Assembly (NCBI GenBank): GCA_903813345.2
Contig: CAIIXF020000008.1
Location: 4,723,341 to 4,787,340 of the forward strand
From: Owenia fusiformis
Taxonomy: Eukaryota; Annelida; Polychaeta; Sabellida; Oweniidae
Length of the DNA stretch: 64,000 nucleotides
Direction of reading: 5' to 3'
A program made the translations under genes and the position numbers. Each line of letters starts with the position of its first letter. Position 1 is the first letter of the stretch. This document shows, piece after piece, positions 11,701 to 21,203 of the stretch. The notes beneath the pieces are model-generated. The model saw nothing but the letters and a program-made list of their open reading frames with translations. It made no database searches and was not told where the DNA came from.

Positions 11701-12231
11701 ATTTTGAATATCATCATTTAATATATAGTCACACTCATTCCCGGTTCTTGCATTCAGGTCCCCCATAATAAGAAACTTGCAATCTCCAAATGTTGCTTTA
11801 ATATGCCCGATTTGTTGTTCCAAACAAATAATACCATTATCCTCACCAATTCTCCAATATGTTTTTGAATACTGGGGTGGCAAATATAGAAATATAAGAA
11901 AAACATCGTAAGTATATCCCGTCAATATTGTTGGGGCTTTCAAAATGATCATTAATTCAGACGAAATATTTTCCATGTATACTAATTTGCCAGCTAATCC
12001 TTTTTTCACAAAAACACTAATGCCACCAGGATATCTCCCTCTCGTACCACGACGTTGAGAAAATTGTCCAAAATGTGTGAATCCAGGCAAAAAGTCATCA
12101 TACTCAGTTTTACTTTTAGCCCATGTTTCTGACAGTGAGACAATGTCAAAGTTTTCAACGAAATCCTTTATTTGATTTTTGCTTGTTTCACATTTGATTT
12201 TGCCTTGGATGTTCCATGCACATAGTCTCAA
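8776..12231 (-). CDS. LINE ORF2: endonuclease-reverse transcriptase, 1151 aa
   Basis: Residues 1-275 form an exonuclease-endonuclease-phosphatase domain with the expected motifs: WNIQG near the start, SETW (about 34-37), GDLNART and TDHFP near 270. This domain nicks target DNA. The reverse transcriptase follows at about 540-800, with NNYRGISLL, FVDFSKAFD (about 650), GTRQGCMISP and the catalytic YADD at about 753. The C-terminus has CKFC and HMVMIC, a CCHC-type zinc motif common in LINE ORF2. There is no RNase H domain. The ATG lies 20 nt after the ORF1 stop in a different frame, so ORF2 is probably made by reinitiation or a similar mechanism. No stop or frameshift is seen over 3.4 kb, so the enzyme may be functional. 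Confidence 0.95.
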   Translation of the reverse strand: MRLCAWNIQGKIKCETSKNQIKDFVENFDIVSLSETWAKSKTEYDDFLPGFTHFGQFSQRRGTRGRYPGGISVFVKKGLAGKLVYMENISSELMIILKAPTILTGYTYDVFLIFLYLPPQYSKTYWRIGEDNGIICLEQQIGHIKATFGDCKFLIMGDLNARTGNECDYILNDDIQNLPIGADWYDVDTFSLPRSSSDHTTNEFGRTFLEVCKECDIHILNGRFSGDKDGNYTYINTSMGRSVIDYGVCSSDLFNFINNFTVGNINTSEGTDHFPITCDLKLMLHSANRNDQQNMRQYDRYIWKPDKVNIFKSKIRDQTSQNILRGFNDMIQNGNIDGAVDKIVKCINYGAECMKVKPRNQNTKTDDWWDGDCAKLKKRKINSLLHYRNSKSNESLIAYITIKKEFKLLCRNKKQVYENEFMSKCRDCMNDVNKLWQLIKYVKGSQTKGHISPVEWYEYFKNLLTTDSDIDKDFQNVVDDFLKNHDQNDCNQCLQNLPDELNCNISVVEIENVITNLKSKKAHGIDGITYEMYQHSYDTLMPYVHLLFNSIMSNGYFPNLWSEAIIAALLKKPPVDNVNNYRGISLLCTLGKIFTKVLANRFIKWAKTNHKIGDHQGAYQEGKSTYDHIFSLSAMVEKYLCKSRGRCFIAFVDFSKAFDSIPHKQMWYNLIKEDVHGAFLKTLQSMYCKLKSCVRTPDGLTQSFMCQVGTRQGCMISPFLFILYLEQLVKMYKCSEIEGIFVTESVDNVHILLYADDIGLLNHTVENMQNQLNILSEFCDKFGMNVNLSKTKIIVFRNGGIVKKDEKWLYKGKNVEIVSYYKYLGLMISSRLNWSVATKTLANQGGKSLHVINQISKLGGSLSFEMGFRLFDSLTLPILTYGSEIWGFKVYDQVEKVQRKFCKSFLKVASQTTNEAVLGECGRYPLCTIYMSKCVKYWLKLNMEMKNGRIPKHCYSMLENLDSTGHITWATHVRKLLCTNGFGDVWAFKEVGDVDLFILSFKQRLKDIYCQEWAARLSELPKMVTYCNIKTVMEREKYLSCVNINKFKVALTRLRCSNHSLEIEMGRRNNVPRELRFCKFCLAANVNIIGDEYHMVMICEKFRSLRKMYLPDYYCYRPNMVKFIQLMSTENENLICNFSCFAYHCLKLYEN

Positions 12232-12251
12232 ATTTGAGAAGACATGTGGCC

Positions 12252-13118
12252 CTATTGGTTTGACCCTTGATTTTCACCAGTGTTTCCTCTACTTAGTCTG
12301 ACGACACTATCAGTAACTTCATCATAGCCATACATGACACCATCTATTTTCAATTTATCATAGTTAAGAGAGGCTCGAGTATGGGGAATAGACTTCTTAA
12401 ATTCTAGCAATTTTTTCCTAATATCCCGAACACGTTTTGAGAAATCTTCTGATACTGATATAGGGGTCCCTTTCAGATTTTTGGCTGCTTTAAACACTCT
12501 GTCTTTATCCTTATAAGAACTCAATTTAACAATAATTGGCCTCCCCTTTCCATTGGGCATGGGATCCTTGTATTGACCAATACGGTGTGCTCTGTCAATG
12601 TTAATGTCTGGCAGGTTCAGTTTGTTTTTAAAAACATCTTGAACTTTATCTTCCGATGTATCCCAGGTTTCATGTTGCCTGTCCTCGATTCCAAACACAA
12701 TTACATTTTCCCTTTTTGACCGATTTTCAAGTTCATCAATTTTGTTCTCGAGTTTATTAATGCATTTCTTACTTTGTTCAGCTTCTCCTTTCAACTCAGT
12801 AACTTTGTTTTCTAGATCACTTAACCTAGTCTCCATACTATCAAAACGATTATCTAAAGTTGTGAAGCGATTTTCAATTTTTGACCATAATTCCTCATTT
12901 GTCATGTCCGATGATTTTGACCCTGCCCTAGGGCCTGGATTCATTTCCACATCTCCGGAGCACTGAAGCAGCACGCTAACCACGAGTAGCAATTTTATTA
13001 ACGTGAATGCAGTTGAACCATGAAACTTGAGAGTCTGATATGCGTGATTCGATAGTTTTGTTCTCCCGGGAGCTCCGACCCCAATGCAAGCTCTCCATTG
13101 CTCAACAGATATTCCCAT
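12252..13118 (-). CDS. LINE ORF1: RNA-binding protein with N-terminal 2A motif, 288 aa
   Basis: The first 63 residues contain a hydrophobic stretch (about 38-51) followed by GDVEMNPGP, an exact match to the 2A consensus (D-x-E-x-N-P-G-P, residues 56-63). 2A makes the ribosome skip the last Gly-Pro bond, so the product should be released as a short N-terminal peptide plus a main protein starting at Pro63. After that come a coiled coil (about 80-135, with repeated NRF and LENK heptads), an RRM-like region with ENVIVFGI (about 136-215) and a basic C-terminal domain. This order matches L1-type ORF1p, which trimerises and binds the element RNA. The frame ends with TAG at 12252-12254. Confidence 0.92.
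   Translation of the reverse strand: MGISVEQWRACIGVGAPGRTKLSNHAYQTLKFHGSTAFTLIKLLLVVSVLLQCSGDVEMNPGPRAGSKSSDMTNEELWSKIENRFTTLDNRFDSMETRLSDLENKVTELKGEAEQSKKCINKLENKIDELENRSKRENVIVFGIEDRQHETWDTSEDKVQDVFKNKLNLPDINIDRAHRIGQYKDPMPNGKGRPIIVKLSSYKDKDRVFKAAKNLKGTPISVSEDFSKRVRDIRKKLLEFKKSIPHTRASLNYDKLKIDGVMYGYDEVTDSVVRLSRGNTGENQGSNQ
12930..12953 (-). other. 2A ribosome-skipping motif DVEMNPGP
   Basis: This 24-nt stretch encodes DVEMNPGP after the hydrophobic, Leu/Val-rich run LLLVVSVLLQCSG. The canonical motif of 2A peptides is D(V/I)ExNPGP. In sea urchin LINEs the 2A region has been linked to translational recoding, and the hydrophobic part may act as a signal sequence. Whether it does so here is inference. 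Confidence 0.92.
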
Positions 13119-13470
13119 ACTTTGGCCTGGCCACTATGGTCATGCACTATTACACAGCAGTTTTCAATATATACAGGCTATTTATGTGGTTACAATATGT
13201 ACAGCTATACATGAACTGACCTACTTATGTCCACTATTTGGCTGCCAATAAAACAATATTTATATGTAAAATGATCTAACTTTCTCACCGGAATTTTGTA
13301 TCCTGTGTTCAATTTAGTCCAACTATTTTATGTATCCACGATTCCTAGTATGTTCATGAACCATGTATCAAAATATTGTAACTGCATCCTATATATTTTT
13401 TAACTTTTAGACGATTTTAATCAGAGCTGAAATTTTATTTGTTTTCCTTGGTCACTGCCTTTTTCAAAAC
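13119..13470 (-). promoter_or_regulatory. LINE 5' leader (putative internal promoter)
   Basis: The 352 bp between the ORF1 start and the 15-bp target duplication are the element's 5' UTR. LINEs usually carry an internal promoter here. No promoter motif is evident to me. Confidence 0.5.
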
Positions 13471-13777
13471 AGGAAACCATATAATCCAATGGGGAGTATA
13501 GGGTCTTTTTAACTGTTTTATGAAAATACAGTTATAGTTAGGAGAAGCAAATACTCCACCCAAAATCTGTTCATCATTAGGACAGATACAATTCATTAGC
13601 ATTTTACAATAACTTTATCCTTGGATTTTATAAATAACAACAAAAATATCTTGCTGAATTTGATAAAATAGACAAGTTTAGGTGTACAGAGATTATATAA
13701 ATGGTTCTTACATCACCCTGTGCTCATTTCCAGCTTTTATCATTAAGCCTGTGAAGCTCCTCTGCTTGCATACTTAC

Positions 13778-13933
13778 CTGTTCCTTCCTCTTACGTTCTT
13801 CTTCCGCCCTCTTTCGTTCTTCTTCTGCCCTCTTACGTTCTTCCTCCCTCTTTCTTGCTGCTTCTGCCCTCTTACATTCTTCTTCCTCCCTCTTACGTTC
13901 TTCTTCCTCCCTTTTTCTTGCTGCTTCTGCCCT
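13778..13933 (-). CDS. 156-nt coiled-coil exon, E/R/K/A-rich (unknown gene)
   Basis: The minus strand encodes 52 residues in phase 0 (start RAEAARKREEEERK, end RAEEERKRKEQ). The acceptor is TTTCTTTCATAG and the donor is CAG|GTAAGTATG. It is the longer homologue of the exon at 2726-2821, with extra in-frame repeat units. It lies upstream, in gene direction, of the complete LINE, which would sit in an intron. It is predicted to form a long charged helix. The function and the rest of the gene are not visible. Confidence 0.5.
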
Positions 13934-14010
13934 CTATGAAAGAAAATATAGAATTATAACTTTTTTGTTCTTGGACATTTCATAAAAATTTCATAATGAG
14001 AACAAGATAC

Positions 14011-14048
14011 TTGTTGTTCTCTCTGTCGTTGTCTCTCTCTCTCTCTCT
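14011..14048 (-). CDS. Small coiled-coil exon with GA microsatellite
   Basis: The minus strand reads ERERERQRQREQQ in the frame that suits its neighbours. It is preceded by TTATAATTACAG and followed by a weak donor (CAA|GTATC). The length of 38 nt is not a multiple of 3, and the exon starts inside an (AG)n run that can slip, so the exact acceptor and frame are uncertain. Its partner at 2901-2930 carries a stop in the same frame. Confidence 0.35.
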
Positions 14049-14256
14049 CTGTAATTATAACACAAGTATAGATTCTTATGCAACATTTTTCAAATGAAAG
14101 TGCCAATTTTCCATCCTGGGGGCAATGAATCTGGTCAAATATTCCAGACACCCTGGCCTTGCCCCCAAATCTGTTCTCTTTTCAAAACATTACATTTCTT
14201 TGTTAGTAGGCTAATGTTCATGAAAATTGAATGATACACTTGCATACTATCAATAT

Positions 14257-14921
14257 TGTTGGACATTTTTAGGAACACACGGTAAACTTATATTTTGATT
14301 AAATATTTTCTGCATGGAACTTATCATTTGGTTGACAGTTTTGAATGGTCAAGGAACAACTTGTTTCATCTATATGGGTTTAAAAGTTCAGTATGTCATG
14401 TTATGAGATTTATGTGTTTCTTCCAAAAAGTTGAAACTCAGGCATCAAAAAGATATTGACAGATTAATAGTTTTCCTCACCCAGTAGTTTAATTAGATTA
14501 GTGAATAGAGCTGGGAACAAAGAACGCTCAACGCAGAGTTGCAGTGATCCAGCCAGTGATAGATAAAACAATTCCCTCTGACCGGGTCATAGCTTGCAAG
14601 GTGCCCTGGGATACTGAGGTCAACTTCCAGAGTCTGGGGTTTGCATAAGCCAGCTGAATCGCTGATCTGCTCTGTGTTGTTGTAAGGCCATTAATCATTT
14701 TGATCACTGGTCACTTTGAGTTTAAAAACCTGCACTGGTAAAGAATTGGACACCTTTTCGGCTTGGCTTTAGATTGTGAAGATGTATTTTTGTAACTGTT
14801 TGGACTAAACTTTAAAATTATTAAATAAAATTATGAGTATTAAGGAATCAACTAGTTTGTCATTCTTTACAAAATTAGATAAACTTTTAATAATGAATTG
14901 GACCGACCCAGGGGTCCAACA
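14257..14921 (+). mobile_element. Solo LTR, 665 bp
   Basis: It starts TGTTGGAC and ends GTCCAACA, the TG...CA form of an LTR with a short inverted terminus. It is flanked by ATAT at 14253-14256 and 14922-14925. An AATAAA signal near 14823 and a G/C-rich end suggest plus orientation. The matching site in duplicate copy 1 (near 3090) lacks it, which supports the boundaries. It probably arose by recombination between the LTRs of a Gypsy-like element. Confidence 0.8.
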
Positions 14922-15565
14922 ATATATTTAATAAGGGATATCATATATGATCAGGAGATTCTTTCTGAGAAATCCAGCAACTGTTAAAATTAATTATCCA
15001 ACCAAACTAAGTTTGAGGGGGATATAGAGAAGCTGACCATCCAGCTGTTCATTTATCCCTGTGTCAAGGTGATAACTCAAATACCAGTTGATGGATTTGG
15101 ATCAAATTTCACAGGCTTATGGGAGTAGGACCTCTGCCAAAGAAGGAATTTTCATTATGGTTGCTCAATTCTAATTTTTTTGTTAGTATCTAGTGCAGTG
15201 TTTTTATTGAATTTTTTTATGTGAACTAGAAAATTACACTGTCTAATGACAATTTAGGCTAATTGGTGGCCCTTTCCAAAAATAGCAGCCATGGTTGCTC
15301 AATGGAATTTTCTACGCCTTATTCATGCCCCATTCTAAATTGCTTCTCTTGTACTCTTAACACCAAGTTTGTAAGCACTGTACTGTTTGTAATACAAACA
15401 TTGCCCATGCTACGCAATGATGCCTCTAGTATCGGTAAATCTCAACATTTTTTCTGAACGTGATCTAAAACTTCTCAAATCTTCTAGAAAGCATGGCAAT
15501 TTCTTGAAAAAAACAATTTTTACAAGATCAATCAATCTGACATCTTGATTTAATGGTGACTAATT

Positions 15566-16283
15566 AAAGAGGCTCTATGCCATAGGATAGCACAATCAAG
15601 ACCCCTCTGGACCTTTATGCATATTGAGTTTCACCACATATATACCCATCTACTTACCAAAGAAGAAGTCCCAAATCCCCATCTTTCAGTGTTAATTTTG
15701 TAATCGTGCTGGCCGATCTAATTATTTTCGAAGAAATTAATTCAATCTGAAGTTTGAATATACTGGGAAACACCTCCTGTTATCTGATTGGTCATTGAAT
15801 TTGTTTATCATAAACCTGATTGGCTGCCTGGTTTAAGGCGCTGGTGTGACTCATTGGGGATTCCCCTCGCTAGCCGAGGAATCGATTGTGTTTAATTCTG
15901 GAGTTTGGTTGTTGTTGTTGTTTTTGTTTTTTTTGTTTTTTTTGATTTACTTTTCTTTATTTTTGATAGCATATTTGGATTCAGTGACAAATTTTCTCCA
16001 ATTATAGCTTTGATTTTAACAGTTATGTCATTTAAATCATTTTCCATGACATCAAATAACTTGGGCCAAATCTCCATTGGTGCAATGCTGAACTTCATTA
16101 AAACCTTGGTTTATTCGTATGACAACCAAAATTTTCATGGTTAATCACAATATGTACATTGACAGGGTCATCCAATAGTATGCCATTCAAGTATATATCC
16201 ATGGTATGTGAGATATTATATGAGCAATAATAAAAGGACATCATTGATTGTCTTGGGGAGAAACCTATGGCATAAAGCATCTT
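15566..16283. mobile_element. MITE-like DNA element, 718 bp
   Basis: The left end AAAGAGGCTCTATGCCATAG is mirrored at the right end by CTATGGCATAAAGCATCTT (reverse complement AAGATGCTTTATGCCATAG). The flanks are TAATT at 15561-15565 and 16284-16288. The corresponding site in duplicate copy 1 (near 3768) has no insertion. A minus-strand frame of 68 codons inside has no recognisable transposase feature, so the element is non-autonomous. Confidence 0.8.
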
Positions 16284-16760
16284 TAATTGGAATGTACTAA
16301 GAACCTTTTGACACGATCCTTTGACCCTACGACTTACTGGGTGTCGAGAATTTCTTTGGAAAATATTTCATAAAAACCCTTCGACCTTTGATTTCCCAGT
16401 CAAGTTTTCTAGTTTATACATGATTACGTATAGTTCCAATCCCGGGGTTTCAGCTTGAGTTCCCAGAAGGGAAAATCTATACTTAATTTGAAAATGTTTT
16501 GTACATACTGACTCTCAATGGAAACATGGAAATCAGTGGAAATCTAGAATCTCTGGCCATAAAAGGACATGTAACTATGACGATATGAATATTCATGAAT
16601 AAGGAAGGTTTGTTACATGTCAAAACATTATCACTTCAAAGAATTAATAATCTACCGCTATAGCCTGTCAACCAAAGGTGTGAACAGCGCAGCTGAATTG
16701 TGTAAGAAATATAACAATTGCTGAAAAACACACTTTTCAAATTAAGATATCTCTAAAAAT

Positions 16761-17225
16761 ATGAGACCAGTTACAAGTTTTATACCCCATTGAAAAGCTT
16801 AATTCACCGATAATTTAAGAAATAATTCTCACAATTAATGGACATGTACTTTTCCCTTGGTGTTCTGGTCCTGGATTGTGATATTGGTTCTCGATTGGAG
16901 GGGGAGGAGGATGTTAGACATTGTTTCTTTTCACGTTAGATCATGGTTTTGGGATATTTAGGGTCTACTTATCTTATGACAGATTAACACTTACAGTTTG
17001 CTTTTCTTGTTGGGTTTCTTTAAAGTTTTTAGTCACCCTTCCCTTTGGCATTTGCACTTATATATTCTCTATATTTGACCAGAAAGAACATGAATAACTG
17101 AAAATGAATGATATCTTCTATGCCCTGCGGGTGGGAAATTAACAAACACTTATTTAGACTAGGCCATAAGAAGTAGATTATTCTTTTGCGTCTGTATGCT
17201 AGGAGGATTTTGAGCACATCAGAAA
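16761..17225. other. No gene identified
   Basis: I see no conserved frame, splice-bounded exon or repeat pair in this stretch. Confidence 0.4.
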
Positions 17226-17269
17226 AAACAACATAGGCGTAGTCAGGGGGATGGGGGCGGTGTGATGGG

Positions 17270-17760
17270 TGTTAGAAAACATGGTGGCCATCTTGAAACA
17301 TGGTGGCCATTACATGCTATTTTGTGATTTTTGCTGTAACTGGAAAAGTAATATGGAGTGATTTTGTTCATATTTAATATGTGAATACATAAGCATGGCA
17401 CACTATCTTATTACACTTTGGCTAGTATACGGCCATTTTGAAAAATGGCTTCTACTTTAATGTATGTTATTTTGCGCTTTTAATCTCATAAGCATGGCGC
17501 ATTGGCCAGGTGGCCATTTGGAAAATTGGCCTCTATTTTAAAGTTAAAAGTGTGTTATTTTACATTTTTTAACTACAACTTGAAAAGTAGTAGAATGATT
17601 TTATGCTCACTTAAAATCATATCACACTTTCTTATGACAGTTCCCTGGCTAGTGAGTGGCCATATTGAAAAAAGGTGGCCATTTCTATTAAACGATTTTT
17701 ACTGTTACTGAAAGAGTAGCGTAGCAATGATGTATAGATGTGTTTGTAATCACCTTTATG
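17270..17760. repeat. Diverged tandem repeat around TGGCCATnTTGAAAA
   Basis: Roughly 160-bp units each contain GTGGCCAT..TGAAA, then a TGTTATTTTG-like stretch and an AACTTGAAAAGTA-like stretch. Three to four units are visible. No coding content is seen. Confidence 0.6.
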
Positions 17761-17789
17761 CCCATAAAATATTCAGGGGGGGGGGCGCC

Positions 17790-19356
17790 CTTATCAAAAT
17801 TTACAAAGGTTTTACATCTACAATTTACACTCAGTTTACACTTAGTTTTCACCTAGTAAATAGGTGACCAATTTCATAATATGCTCAGTTTACACCTAAG
17901 TGAACACCCAATTTACATTTTAATTTACATCTAGTTTACATCCTGTTCGCACTCAGTTTTCACTTTAGTTCACAGTCAGTTTACACTTACTTTGCACCCA
18001 GTAAATAGGTGACCAAATTCACATGCAAATAAGCTAATTTACACCTTAATTTACACTCAGTTTACACTTAAGTAAACATCCAATTTACATCAAGAATACA
18101 CTCCTGATTGGTCAGATTTTAAACTTATTTTTTTTAAACTATTCTATATAGCAGCGATTTTGAATAGATGTAAAATTCAAACCAAATCCTTCAACTAGTA
18201 TTTGAGTTATCATTTTATGAAAAATGGCCACCATTTTAATATTTAGCAGCCATTCAGAAAATCCCTTCTTCAGCGTAGCTCCTTTAACCCAAGGCATCAA
18301 CATATAAAATTTGAACCAAATCCGTTCACTGGTATTTGAGTTATCAAAGATTACGTTTTTAGTTAAGAAAATGGCTGACATTACGATATTTAGCAACCAT
18401 TTTGAAAACCTCTTCTTCAGGGTAGCTCCTTTGTCCCTAGGCATCAGCATCTAAAATTTGAACCAAATCCGTTCCCTGGTATTTGAGTTATAAATTTTAC
18501 GTTTTTTTACAAAAAAGATGGCTGCCATTTTGATATTTAGCGTCATCTTGAAAATCCCTTCTATATTGGAAATTCCTTCTTGAGCAGAGGTTCTATCACA
18601 ATAAGGCATAAGCCTATAAAATTTGAATCAAATCCGTCAACCGGTATTTGAGTTATCGCCTGGACAGAAAATCCTGATAGATATAGTGATGCAATTTGTA
18701 CAGGCTTGTTGTTGTCAAATTAATGTTATTCTCATTTGTATCTTGTGACAACCCCCCTTCTCTCCCAACCTCTCACATTACCAATAACCATCTGTGATTA
18801 CTGTAATTAATCCTCTATTGTAATTTAAACTACTTAGAATGCCTATGGCGATTGGTAGTAGATATTTTGTGTATTTCTTGATTATGAAGGAAATAAATAA
18901 TATGTTAAAAAAAATTAACAATGACGATGAAACTGGAACAAATGCACAACTTATACCTTATGGTAAAGTTGACACCAAAATCAAGTAAAGTTAAACTGTA
19001 TCAGGGCTGATGTTATGGGATTTTGTGAAGACTTACCAAAACCAAAATGGCTAAGCCAGCTTTGATTGAAAGAGAGGCGGCATGAGCCTCGTTTTGGATG
19101 TAGGATTCAGTCAAGTATACACTTAATTTACATCTTGACTAATATTTGAATTTTCTGAGTCTACGTTACACCCAGTTTTCACTTTAAACAAATTCTAAGT
19201 CAAGTTTACACCTAGTAAATCAGTGTTTACTTTCTGTTAGTAAATACCTATTTACTTTAGGAAAAGTTAACATCGAAGTATATACAAGGGTTTGGTGTAA
19301 ATTAAGTGTAAACTGAGTGTAAATTGGATGTATTGAATTCATTTTTGTTTGGGGGA
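17790..19356 (-). repeat. Composite foldback/satellite repeat, copy 1
   Basis: Both ends are built from many short units of TTTACACTCAGTTTACACTTA or its complement. The middle (about 18130-18665) holds three to four ~155-bp units with AAAATGG..GCCATTTT and AATCCGTTCACTGGTATTTG. The whole is repeated in inverted orientation at 37230-39185, including the segment CTTAGCCATTTTGGTTTTGG. It is non-coding. Confidence 0.8.
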
Positions 19357-20356
19357 CATTTGAATGAACCACCCCCTTGGCCAAGTATGATTTCAGTTTT
19401 CACCATTCTCAGCATTTTCAAGTGATTTTGGGCCAAAATTGCCAAAAGTTAACCCCTTGATTTTTTTGAAAAGTGAACCTTTCAATTGGCAAAAGCTGGC
19501 TACGAGCCTGATATTACCTACTTTACAAGTGCTTTTGTTTTGTGCTTTTTTATGTCCCCACCATATTGTCGGCCTAGGCGTGTCCGTCTGTCTGTCCGTC
19601 CGTCCGTTGGTCCGTACGTCCATCCGTCCGTCAATATTGGCCGCACAAATCAAAACTGCTCTTCAGATTGAGTTATATCCACATTCATTTTATGCATATC
19701 CATAATGCCTATTTGACCTATCATCACCATTTCCCAAGTTCGCCCAGTTTCCGAGAAATTGCTGATTTTGACGTCAAAAAGTCAAATTTTCTGTAAATAC
19801 TAGACACTTTGTTGAAGTAGAACTTTCAAATAACTTGTAGTAGTTGCTGTATATGCAGCTTATGTCCTCTAAAGATTTCAAAGCTCTTGGAATTACAGTT
19901 TTTGGTGTTTACTCTATAAAATTGGACAAAAAGTAGGACTTAAATCATTTTCAGGACACTTTCTCATGTATAAAGTCAATTGCAGGATTTATGATTGACA
20001 AGTTTCTCAAAGTTTGCCTTATACTTGATCATTTTTTGCAATGAGTAACATCATTACTAGATTTAAGCATCCCCTACATATTGCTCAATATAAGTCAGCA
20101 TCAAATTTTTAGCGTTTTTGAGATATTTGATGTAAAAAAACAGTAAAAATAAGTTATTTTTCAACTTGCTTCTATTTGACCAATATTTTTTTGAAAATCA
20201 TCTACAAGTTGCCAGGAGTTCAAATCAGACATTAGTTTTAGGATTTGACCTTTAATTTTCAAGGTCAGAGGTCATCAAACTAGGCCACACTACTGTGCTA
20301 TCTAAGTTTCTCAAAGTTCGAGACTACAAATCCAAATCAATATTTTTGTTTGAAAG
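19357..20356. other. Non-coding repeats; GTCCGTCC microsatellite
   Basis: A (GTCC/GTCT)n run lies at about 19577-19632, the hallmark of a family of repeats seen again near 37780, 48825 and 60160. The rest shows no exon. A 13-bp AGGTCAGAGGTCA direct repeat lies at 20262-20274. Confidence 0.5.
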
Positions 20357-20616
20357 TCAGGATATATATTCCTCTGAAGGTTCCAAACTGTGTGAGCACA
20401 GGACCATGGGTCCTCCATACAAATTGGCTAGGTCTTTGCATTCTTTAGGTACCTTAAGCAGTTTAGACTTAACTTTGGCTGAGAATAGCTCTTTGTTATT
20501 CTGTTTGACAGTATATTTTTTAACCTTTGTCATGAAGTCTTTTATGTCTGCTTTATTGTATTTAAAGAGAGGGGCAAGTACTTGCTGCCTCCTGTACACT
20601 TCTGTGAGCATGAAAG
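20357..20616 (-). pseudogene. Distal part of a gag-like ORF cut by the Gypsy insertion
   Basis: On the minus strand a frame of about 84 codons runs to a stop at 20357, rich in K, L, E and V. The frame continues exactly with the one on the far side of the Gypsy element (33995-34110) when the 4-bp target duplication AAAG is counted once. The two are therefore halves of one ORF split by the retrotransposon. The pattern resembles the capsid-like ORF of DIRS/tyrosine-recombinase elements, but I cannot confirm the family. It is broken here by the insertion and, further upstream, by frameshifts and a stop. Confidence 0.6.
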
Positions 20617-21203
20617 TGTAATGGCCCTGTGTTTATATATGTGATTATGATGTGAACTTGTCAGGCTGGCTAATGTACAGTCAGGGCTTTAACATTGTTG
20701 AAGAGTAAGGGTAATAAAGCTATGTCACAGCGGCGACATAAAAGTATGTGTTTACCCAAACTGTAACAAAACAAGAGATTTAAAATGTAAATAATTATCA
20801 AAGAATAAAATGATTATTGTATAAACTCTTAATTATGCACAGGTGGTTTATCAGAACCAAACAAGCACCACTAGGACTAGTGTAAATTACTTATTTACAC
20901 CATTGGCTGATTTATATCATGCTTTGATATACTTCGAAATCTAATTATGGCGTAAAGGCGTATTGCGTAATACCGTTATATGCGATTCAATGTTAATATT
21001 GGAATATACGCCCAATACTACTGTATTGCAGTTGCTGTTAATACTGTAAAATGTTTGATTCTTTATGCACAGAATTCACAGCTCTGTTAAAAGTCTATGT
21101 ACAACAGAGAAACAAGAACTTAAATGTTGAGATCCTTTTCATATGAGATCAAATATGATTATCAGGTATCTGCCTAAGTAAACAGATGGAGAACAATATA
21201 TAC

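Larger units (their letters stand above)
8721..13470 (-). mobile_element. Complete non-LTR retrotransposon (LINE) with 2A-bearing ORF1
   Basis: The element reads right to left: a 352-bp leader, ORF1, a 20-nt gap, ORF2, and a short 3' tail ending in (TTA)n on the minus strand. It is flanked by an exact 15-bp duplication, AGGAAACCATATAAT, at 8706-8720 and 13471-13485. That defines the ends and shows a full-length insertion by target-primed reverse transcription. Both frames are uninterrupted, which suggests a young insertion. Architecture (apurinic-type endonuclease, reverse transcriptase, C-terminal CCHC-like zinc motif, L1-like ORF1 with coiled coil) fits the L1/CR1-like range. I cannot fix the clade without a tree. 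Confidence 0.93.
13588..16760. repeat. Duplicated genomic segment, copy 2 (with two insertions)
   Basis: This is the partner of 2566-4243 in the same orientation, with high identity. It carries coiled-coil exons (13778-13933 and 14011-14048), a solo LTR (14257-14921) and a MITE (15566-16283), neither insertion being in copy 1. A short extra stretch near 14213-14250 also distinguishes it. The duplication therefore predates both insertions. Confidence 0.85.

Noticed and set aside
15905-16144. Plus frame starting MVVVVVFVFF
   Set aside because: It starts in a GTT/TTTTG microsatellite inside the MITE. The apparent hydrophobic segment is compositional.
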